Assembly: GCA_019751575.1 (NCBI GenBank) | Contig: JAIENF010000792.1 | Span: 1-5,171, forward strand | Length of the DNA: 5,171 bases | Direction of reading: 5' to 3' | Source of the DNA: Burkholderiales bacterium | GTDB taxonomy: Bacteria; Pseudomonadota; Gammaproteobacteria; Burkholderiales; CAIKXV01 | Shown here: piece by piece, positions 1 to 5,171 of the stretch | How positions within the stretch are numbered: the first letter of the stretch is position 1 | Layout of the letters: every line of letters starts with the position of its first letter | Program-made: the position numbers and the translations under genes | The notes under the pieces: model-generated | What the model was told of the DNA's origin: nothing | What the model saw: only the letters and a program-made list of their open reading frames with translations | Databases searched by the model: none

Positions 1-2
1 CG

Positions 3-3000
3 CCGATCGCCTATCCGGAAGACCTGCCGGTCTCGGGCAGGCGCGGCGAGATCGCGGCTGCGATCAGGGCCAGCCGGGTGGTCATCGTCTGTGGCGAGAC
101 CGGCTCGGGGAAGACGACCCAGCTGCCGAAGCTGTGCCTGGAACTGGGCCGTGGCGTCGAAGGCCTGATCGGCCATACCCAGCCGCGGCGGCTCGCCGCG
201 CGCAGCGTGGCGGCGCGCATCGCGCAGGAACTGGGCACGCCGCTGGGCACGGTGGTCGGCTACAAGGTGCGCTTCTCGGACAAGCTGTCGCGAGACAGCC
301 ATGTGAAGCTGATGACCGACGGCATCCTGCTCGCCGAACTCGAGCATGATCGCGACCTGCGCGCCTACGACACGCTGATCATCGACGAGGCGCACGAGCG
401 CAGCCTGAACATCGACTTCCTGCTCGGCTTCCTGCGCGGGCTGGTGCGCCGGCGCGACGACCTGAAGGTGATCGTCACCTCGGCCACCATCGATGCGCAG
501 CGCTTCTCGGCGTTCTTCGACGATGCGCCGGTGATCGAGGTATCCGGCCGCCTGTATCCGGTCGAGACCCGCTACCGGCCGCCGGTGGAGGCCGACGAGG
601 ACGATGCGCGCGACGAAGACCCGGCGCAGCCGATCCTCGATGCGGTCGACGAACTCGCCCGCGACCGCACCGCCGGCTCGATGGGCGGGGACATGCTGGT
701 GTTCCTGCCCGGCGAACGCGAGATCCGCGAGACCGCCGAGGCGCTGCGCAAGCATCATCCGAAGGGCTACGAGATCCTGCCGCTGTTCGCGCGGCTGTCC
801 TACGAGGAACAGGAGCGGGTGTTCAAGCCCGATGGCGGCCGGCGCATCGTGCTCGCCACCAACGTCGCCGAGACCTCGCTCACCGTGCCGGGCATCCGCT
901 ACGTGGTCGACACCGGCGTCGCACGGGTCAAGCGCTACAGCTTCCGCAACAAGGTCGAGATGCTGCAGGTCGAGCCGGTGTCGCGCGCGGCGGCCAACCA
1001 GCGCGCCGGCCGCTGCGGGCGGCTGGGCCCCGGCGTGTGCATCCGGCTGTACGACGAGCAGGGCTTCGAGTCGCGACCGGCGTTCACCGACCCGGAGATC
1101 CTGCGTACCTCGATCGCCTCGGTGATCCTGCGCATGAAGGCGCTCGGGCTGCCGGAGATCGAGGATTTTCCGTTCATCGATCCGCCGACGCCGCGTGCGG
1201 TCGCGGATGGCTACCAGCTGCTGACCGAACTGGGCGCGATCGACGAGGCGCGCACGCTGACCCGCATCGGCCGCGAACTGGCGCGGTTCCCGACCGACCC
1301 CCGGCTCGGGCGCATCCTGGTCGCGGCGCGCGATGGCGGCTGCCTGGCCGAGGCGCTGGTCGTGTGCTCGGTGCTCGCGGTGCAGGACCCGCGCGACCGG
1401 CCGTTCGAGCAGTCCGAGGCCGCCGACCGCGCGCATGCCGAGTTCGTCGACGACAAGTCGGACTTCGCCACGCTGCTGGCGATCTGGAAGTTCCACGAGG
1501 AGTCGCTGCAGCACAAGAAGTCCAACCGAAAGCATGTCGAGGCGATGCAGGCACGGTTCCTGTCGCCGCGCCGGCTGCGCGAGTGGCGCGACGTGCACGG
1601 GCAACTGCACGCGACGGTGTCGGAACTGGGCTGGCGGATCAACGACGTTCCCGCGAAGGGCGACGCACTGCATCGGGCATTGCTCGCCGGCTTCATCGGC
1701 AACATCGGCTTCAAGCTGGAGGAGGGCGACGGCTATGCCGGTGCACGCGGCATCCGATTCAACGTGCATCCGTCGTCCGGCCTGCGCAAGGCGAAGCCGA
1801 AATGGGTGGTCGGTGCCGAGCTGACAGAGACCACCCGTCTCTATGCGCGGCTGGTGGCCAAGGTCGAGCCCGAAGTGATCGAGCAGGTCGGCGCAGCCCT
1901 GCTCAAGCGCGAGCATTTCGATCCGCGCTTCGAGGCCGAACGTGCGATGGTGATCGCGTACGAGCGCGTGACGCTGTTCGGCCTGACGCTGGTGGCCCGG
2001 CGCAAGGTGCACTACGGGCCGATCGATCCGGTGAAGGCGCGCGAGATCTTCATCCGCGAGGGGCTGGTGGACGGCGGCTGGGTGCCCAAGGGCGCGCAGC
2101 CGCCGTTCCTCGAGCACAACCGGCGGCTCATCCGCGAGGTCGAGGCGCTGGAGCACAAGGCGCGGCGCAAGGACGTTCTGGTCGATCCCGAGGCGATCGT
2201 CGCGTTCTATGCGGAGCGCATCGGCGACGGCATCCACAACGGCGCCGCGTTCGAGACCTGGCGACGCGCGGCGGAGAAGGACGATCCGAAGCGGCTGCTC
2301 CTGACCCGCGAGTACCTGATGCGGCACGCAGCCTCGGCGGTCACCGAGGAACTCTATCCGGCGCAGGTCGAGGTCGATGCGCTGGTGCTGAAGCTCGCCT
2401 ACCGGTTCGAGCCGGGCCATCCGCTGGACGGGGTCACGCTGTCGGTGCCGCTGCCGGTGCTCAACCGCATCGATCCCGGGCAGTTCGACTGGCTGGTGCC
2501 GGGGATGATCCGGGACAAGGTCGCGGCCTGCCTGAAGGCGCTGCCCAAGGGCATCCGCAAGCGGCTGATCCCGGTGCCCGAGCACGTGACCCGCTTCCTC
2601 GAATGGGTCGATCGCGGCGGCGAATCGGTCGGCGCGCGGGGTGCCGGCGGCAGGCCGCCGTTCGAGCAGGCACTGGTCGCGTTCGTGAAGCGCGAGACCG
2701 GCGAGGCATTCACGGTCGAGGCCTGGCGCGCGATCCAGCAGTCGGCGACGAACAGCGGCGACCTGCCGGCCCACCTGCGCATGAACTACCGGGTGATCGA
2801 CGATGCCGGGCGCGAACTCGCGCTCGGGCGCGACCTGCCGGCGCTGCGCGCGCAGCTCGGTGAAGCGGCGCAGCTCGCGGTGAGCGAGGCGGGCAGCGAG
2901 TTCGAACGCGGCGGCATCACTGCCTGGGATTTCGGCGAGCTGCCGGCCTCGATCGCGGTGACCCAGGGCGGGCGCCGGCTCACCGCGCATCCGGGCATCG

Positions 3001-3764
3001 AGGACGAAGGAAAGGGCGTCGCGCTGCGCCTGTTCGACACCGAGTCGTCCGCGACCGCATCGACCCGCCGCGGCGTGGTCCGCCTGATGCGCATCGAGAT
3101 GAAGGAGCCGATGCGCATGCTCGAGAAGCGGGTGCGCGACCAGAAGGATGCGCTGCTCGCGCTGCGGCTGGTGGCGTCGCCGGACGAACTGGTCGAGGAC
3201 GTGGTCGCCGCGGTCGCCGACCGCGCGTTCATCGGCGACGATCCGCTGCCGCGCTCGAAGGCGCAGTACGAGCAGCAGCGCACGCGAGCGCGGGCCCGGG
3301 TGCCTGCGGTGGCCGATGGCGCGCTGCGGCTGTTCGGCCAGGTCGCGCAGGCCTATGCGAAAGTCTCGCCGTCGCTGTCCGCGCCCCCGCCGGCGCTGGC
3401 ACGCATCGCGGCCGACATGCGGCTGCAGCTCTCGCGCCTGGTGCGCCCCGGCTTCATGCAGGGTACGCCCTGGGAGCAGCTGCCGCACCTGCCGCGCTAC
3501 CTCAAGGCGATGGAGCTGCGGCTGTCCAAGTATCCGGGCAACCCGGACCGCGACCGGCGCCATGCGGAAGCGATCGGCGGCCTCGCCAAGCGCATCGAGC
3601 GCCGGCTCGAAGAGCGACAGGCCGCAGGCGAACCGGATCCGGCGGGCGAGGCGTTGCGCTGGCAGGTCGAGGAACTGCGGGTGTCGCTGTTCGCGCAGGA
3701 ACTGCGCACCCCGGCGCCGGTGTCGATCAAGCGGCTGCAGAAGGCCTGGGAGGAACTGCCGTGA
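3..3764 (+). CDS. hrpA: ATP-dependent RNA helicase HrpA (DEAH box), 5' partial
   Basis: Cytoplasmic DEAH-box helicase that uses ATP to remodel RNA or ribonucleoprotein. In E. coli, HrpA is linked to fimbrial mRNA processing and to rescue of stalled or collided ribosomes. The frame is open to the left edge, giving 1253 visible residues; E. coli HrpA has about 1300, so roughly 50-70 N-terminal residues lie outside. The GTG at 78 is not the start, because homologous sequence (PEDLPVSGRRGEI) precedes it. Visible motifs, numbered from the first visible codon, are: I GETGSGKT 31-38, Ia TQPRR 59-63, II DEAH 128-131, III SAT 160-162, IV FLPGERE from 234, V TNVAETSLTVPG from 286, VI QRAGRCGR 333-340. 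An HA2 (helicase-associated) region follows from about 361, then an OB-fold near 560-630, then the long DUF3418 tail from about 665 to the end. All catalytic motifs are intact, with no frameshift. The DEAH box and the long tail separate it from HrpB and from short DEAH helicases. The stop overlaps the next gene by 4 nt. Confidence 0.96.
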   Translation, partial: PIAYPEDLPVSGRRGEIAAAIRASRVVIVCGETGSGKTTQLPKLCLELGRGVEGLIGHTQPRRLAARSVAARIAQELGTPLGTVVGYKVRFSDKLSRDSHVKLMTDGILLAELEHDRDLRAYDTLIIDEAHERSLNIDFLLGFLRGLVRRRDDLKVIVTSATIDAQRFSAFFDDAPVIEVSGRLYPVETRYRPPVEADEDDARDEDPAQPILDAVDELARDRTAGSMGGDMLVFLPGEREIRETAEALRKHHPKGYEILPLFARLSYEEQERVFKPDGGRRIVLATNVAETSLTVPGIRYVVDTGVARVKRYSFRNKVEMLQVEPVSRAAANQRAGRCGRLGPGVCIRLYDEQGFESRPAFTDPEILRTSIASVILRMKALGLPEIEDFPFIDPPTPRAVADGYQLLTELGAIDEARTLTRIGRELARFPTDPRLGRILVAARDGGCLAEALVVCSVLAVQDPRDRPFEQSEAADRAHAEFVDDKSDFATLLAIWKFHEESLQHKKSNRKHVEAMQARFLSPRRLREWRDVHGQLHATVSELGWRINDVPAKGDALHRALLAGFIGNIGFKLEEGDGYAGARGIRFNVHPSSGLRKAKPKWVVGAELTETTRLYARLVAKVEPEVIEQVGAALLKREHFDPRFEAERAMVIAYERVTLFGLTLVARRKVHYGPIDPVKAREIFIREGLVDGGWVPKGAQPPFLEHNRRLIREVEALEHKARRKDVLVDPEAIVAFYAERIGDGIHNGAAFETWRRAAEKDDPKRLLLTREYLMRHAASAVTEELYPAQVEVDALVLKLAYRFEPGHPLDGVTLSVPLPVLNRIDPGQFDWLVPGMIRDKVAACLKALPKGIRKRLIPVPEHVTRFLEWVDRGGESVGARGAGGRPPFEQALVAFVKRETGEAFTVEAWRAIQQSATNSGDLPAHLRMNYRVIDDAGRELALGRDLPALRAQLGEAAQLAVSEAGSEFERGGITAWDFGELPASIAVTQGGRRLTAHPGIEDEGKGVALRLFDTESSATASTRRGVVRLMRIEMKEPMRMLEKRVRDQKDALLALRLVASPDELVEDVVAAVADRAFIGDDPLPRSKAQYEQQRTRARARVPAVADGALRLFGQVAQAYAKVSPSLSAPPPALARIAADMRLQLSRLVRPGFMQGTPWEQLPHLPRYLKAMELRLSKYPGNPDRDRRHAEAIGGLAKRIERRLEERQAAGEPDPAGEALRWQVEELRVSLFAQELRTPAPVSIKRLQKAWEELP
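3749..3753 (+). promoter_or_regulatory. Shine-Dalgarno site for the MFS gene, inside hrpA
   Basis: GGAGG, within GGGAGGAA at 3748-3755, ends 7 nt before the GTG at 3761. This is a full anti-16S match at standard spacing. It lies in the hrpA codons for the Trp-Glu-Glu near the C-terminus, so ribosomes finishing hrpA pass over it. It decides the GTG start of the transporter and supports translational coupling. Confidence 0.8.
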
Positions 3765-5008
3765 ACGCGGCGCCGTCCCCGGGGAGGCCGGGCCCGGACC
3801 CTGCGCCAGCCACTTCCGCAGATCCTGTCTCGAAGGTCGGGGTCGCGACGGCCGTCGCGGTCGCGCTGGCGGTGCAGGCCGGCGTCGCGCTGGTGATCTT
3901 CGCGCCGCCCGTCCTCGCCCCGGCCGCCACGCGCACGATGGGGCTCGACCCTTCCACGGTCGGCATCTTCACCTCCCTCGTGTACATGTTCGCGGCGATC
4001 GCCGCGCTGTCCAGCGCGCGCCCGGTGGCAGCGCTCGGTGCACTGCGCGCCAGCCAGATATGCCTGCTGATGTGCGCCGCAGGCATCGCGCTGGTCGCTA
4101 CCGCATCGTTGCCGCTCGTGCTGCTGGGTGCGATCCTGCTCGGCCTCGGCTATGGTCCGGTGACGCCGTCTTCGGCAATCATCCTGGTGTCGACGCTGCC
4201 TGCACGGTACCGCTCTCTCGGGTTCTCGGTGAAGCAGACCGGGGTTCCGGTGGGTGCCGGCGCCTGCGGCCTCGCGATTCCCGCGCTGGTGTCGGCCTTC
4301 GACTGGCAGGTCGCCGCGTACCTGCTCGCGGCGGCAGTGGTCGTCGGTGCCGTCCTGTGCCAGCCGCTGCAGCGTGACTTCGACGAAGGCGTGCGCGGCA
4401 GTGGTCCATCGGCGAGCACGTCGCCGCTGGGCTCGCTCGCGCTGGTGTGGCGCCTGCCGAGGCTGCGTGAACTGGCGATCGGCTCGTTCGTGTTCGCCGG
4501 CATACAGATGTGCGTGGTGACCTACCTCGTTGTGTTCCTGACCGAGACCGGCCTCGGCCTGGGCCAGGCAGGCCTGGCGATGACCTGTGCGATGGTCGGA
4601 GGCCTGGTCGGCCGCATCGGCTGGGGCTGGGTCGCGGACAACCTGCTGGCGCCCAGGCGCACGCTGGCGGTGGTGAGCCTGCTGATGGGCCTCACCTCGC
4701 TCGGCCTGGCGCTGGTCGCGCCGTCATGGCCAATGGTCGCCGTACTCGCGCTGTCGACGGCCGCCGGGCTGTCGTCGATCGCGTGGAACGGGGTGTATCT
4801 CGCGGAGGTCGCCCATCGCGCGCCGGAGGGGTTGGCGACTGCAGCCACCGGCGGGACGATGTTCTGTACCTATGCGGGTGTCGTGGTCTGGCCTGCGGTG
4901 TTCTATGTCGCGCACTCGGCGAGCGGGGACTATGTCGCCTCGTTCGTCCTGGTCGGCGTGCTCGGCCTTGCGGGTGCCGCCATGTTCATGCGCCGATCGC
5001 CGGACTGA
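3761..5008 (+). CDS. MFS transporter, 12 TM helices, substrate unknown
   Basis: Inner-membrane secondary transporter of the major facilitator superfamily; 415 residues, a normal family length. A Pro/Ala-rich cytoplasmic leader (about 1-25) precedes twelve hydrophobic segments near 27-51, 67-84, 97-114, 117-145, 160-180, 184-200, 238-260, 267-287, 300-320, 322-345, 355-383 and 390-409. A polar central loop (about 201-235) divides the two halves. The loop between helices 8 and 9 carries motif A: GWVAD (289-293) followed by RR at 299-300. The equivalent loop between helices 2 and 3 has lost the acidic residue. KQTGVPVG (158-165) at helix 5 and WNGVYLAEVA (342-351) look like subfamily signatures, which I recognise only as common in unnamed proteobacterial MFS permeases. 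GTG 3761 is preferred because GGAGG lies 7 nt upstream and the next in-frame GTG (codon 38) would cut helix 1. It overlaps the hrpA stop as GTGA, so it is probably cotranscribed. Uptake or export of a small organic solute is possible, but direction and substrate cannot be read from the sequence. Confidence 0.92.
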   Translation: MNAAPSPGRPGPDPAPATSADPVSKVGVATAVAVALAVQAGVALVIFAPPVLAPAATRTMGLDPSTVGIFTSLVYMFAAIAALSSARPVAALGALRASQICLLMCAAGIALVATASLPLVLLGAILLGLGYGPVTPSSAIILVSTLPARYRSLGFSVKQTGVPVGAGACGLAIPALVSAFDWQVAAYLLAAAVVVGAVLCQPLQRDFDEGVRGSGPSASTSPLGSLALVWRLPRLRELAIGSFVFAGIQMCVVTYLVVFLTETGLGLGQAGLAMTCAMVGGLVGRIGWGWVADNLLAPRRTLAVVSLLMGLTSLGLALVAPSWPMVAVLALSTAAGLSSIAWNGVYLAEVAHRAPEGLATAATGGTMFCTYAGVVVWPAVFYVAHSASGDYVASFVLVGVLGLAGAAMFMRRSPD

Positions 5009-5016
5009 GAAAAGCA

Positions 5017-5053
5017 GACGGACGTGTCCGGCTTGGAGGCAGACACGTCCGTC
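5017..5053 (-). terminator. 12-bp perfect hairpin, probable terminator of the minus-strand gene
   Basis: GACGGACGTGTC at 5017-5028 pairs perfectly with GACACGTCCGTC at 5042-5053 around a 13-nt loop. Read on the minus strand, the stem is followed by TGCTTTTCTC (complement of 5007-5016), a short T-rich tract like that of an intrinsic terminator, about 50 nt beyond the stop codon at 5102. On the plus strand the stem starts 9 nt after the transporter stop and is followed by CAATGC without a T tract. It may still protect the 3' end or act weakly as a terminator for the hrpA-MFS transcript. The T tract is short and interrupted, so the terminator call is moderate, while the inverted repeat itself is certain. 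Confidence 0.6.
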
Positions 5054-5055
5054 CA

Positions 5056-5087
5056 ATGCAACCCTGGCGGGGGGGCCAGGGTCGCAT
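5056..5087 (-). other. 13-bp hairpin with homopolymer G6/C6 loop, 3' UTR element
   Basis: ATGCAACCCTGGC at 5056-5068 pairs with GCCAGGGTCGCAT at 5075-5087 around a loop of six G (plus strand) or six C (minus strand). The only imperfect position is 5060/5083. It is an A-C mismatch in plus-strand RNA but a G-U wobble in minus-strand RNA, so the stem is continuous only in the minus-strand transcript. It sits 14 nt after the minus-strand stop and 2 nt from the next hairpin. No T tract follows on the minus strand, and only CTTTCC follows on the plus strand. It could be a 3'-end stabiliser, the first half of a tandem terminator, or a weak plus-strand terminator. Confidence 0.55.
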
Positions 5088-5101
5088 GCCTTTCCGGACC
5101 G

Positions 5102-5171
5102 TTACTTCTTGCCGGTTTCGGGCGTTGCCTTCTTCTCGACGGCTTTCGCATCGGCTGCCGGCGGGGTCGCG
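5102..5171 (-). CDS. C-terminal end of an unidentified Lys/Ala-rich protein (partial)
   Basis: Reading the minus strand from the right edge, one frame stays open for 22 codons and ends in TAA (TTA at 5102-5104 on the plus strand). The peptide ends in AVEKKATPETGKK, preceded by an Ala/Pro-rich stretch. Such low-complexity basic Ala/Pro/Lys tails are common at proteobacterial C-termini, for example in phasins, histone-like proteins and various secretion or ribosomal proteins. The composition therefore does not identify the protein. Support comes from the Lys-rich, Arg-free composition, which differs from the Arg-rich shadow frames typical of this DNA, and from the two hairpins just beyond the stop in the expected terminator position. 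The gene converges with the transporter across a 93-bp spacer. Its start and domains lie outside the window. Confidence 0.6.
   Translation of the reverse strand, partial: ATPPAADAKAVEKKATPETGKK

Noticed and set aside
78..80. GTG as a possible start of hrpA
   Set aside because: In-frame HrpA-like residues continue upstream to the window edge, and starting here would leave only five residues before the Walker A motif.
1037..2863. 608-codon open frame on the plus strand inside hrpA
   Set aside because: It lies wholly within the strongly supported hrpA frame. The translation is Arg/Gly/Ala-rich low-complexity sequence with no domain, as expected from a shifted frame in GC-rich DNA where stop codons are rare.
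3761..3835. Pro/Ala-rich N-terminal leader of the transporter as a signal peptide or misplaced start
   Set aside because: It lacks the positively charged plus hydrophobic signal-peptide pattern. The ribosome site fits the 3761 start, and no alternative start codon occurs before helix 1.
3148..4377. 409-codon plus-strand open frame crossing the hrpA-MFS junction
   Set aside because: It is Arg/Ser/Cys-rich, has no recognisable motif, and overlaps two genes with clear family signatures; it is a frame shadow.
1..5008. Frequent CGATCG and GATCG-type short palindromes through the coding sequence
   Set aside because: They follow from common Ile-Asp, Ala-Ile and Arg-Ser codon junctions in GC-rich genes. 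They show no spacing, clustering or strand pattern that would suggest a regulatory or uptake signal.
4930..5151. 73-codon minus-strand open frame at the right end
   Set aside because: It overlaps the last transporter codons, reads through both hairpins and is Arg/Pro-rich. A different minus frame ending at 5102 gives a more plausible Lys/Ala-rich C-terminus.

Overview
The window is uniformly GC-rich, gene-dense chromosomal DNA from a bacterium. The first gene is the long form of HrpA, which carries a DUF3418 tail, and codon third positions are strongly G/C. Together these point to a high-GC proteobacterium, most likely beta- or gamma-proteobacterial; this placement is an inference from protein resemblance and composition. 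I saw no mobile element, integrase, tRNA, rRNA, CRISPR array or compositional break.

Layout. Positions 3-3764 (+) hold almost all of hrpA, a DEAH-box ATP-dependent RNA helicase that lacks only its N-terminus because the window begins inside the gene. Its stop codon overlaps by 4 nt (GTGA) the start of a 415-residue, 12-helix major facilitator superfamily (MFS) transporter at 3761-5008 (+). A full Shine-Dalgarno sequence for the transporter lies inside the last hrpA codons, so the two genes very probably share a transcript and may be translationally coupled. Nothing in the sequence suggests a shared biochemical function.

After the transporter comes a 93-bp convergent intergenic spacer (5009-5101) with two adjacent strong hairpins. 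Base pairing and the T-rich flank suggest that they mainly serve the minus strand. Positions 5102-5171 (-) hold the last 22 codons of a gene encoding a Lys/Ala-rich C-terminal tail. It runs off the right edge and cannot be identified.

Overall this is an ordinary housekeeping region. I found no convincing new biological system. The points most worth a second look are the tandem hairpins between the converging genes, the partial minus-strand gene at the right edge, and the overlapping helicase-transporter pair.
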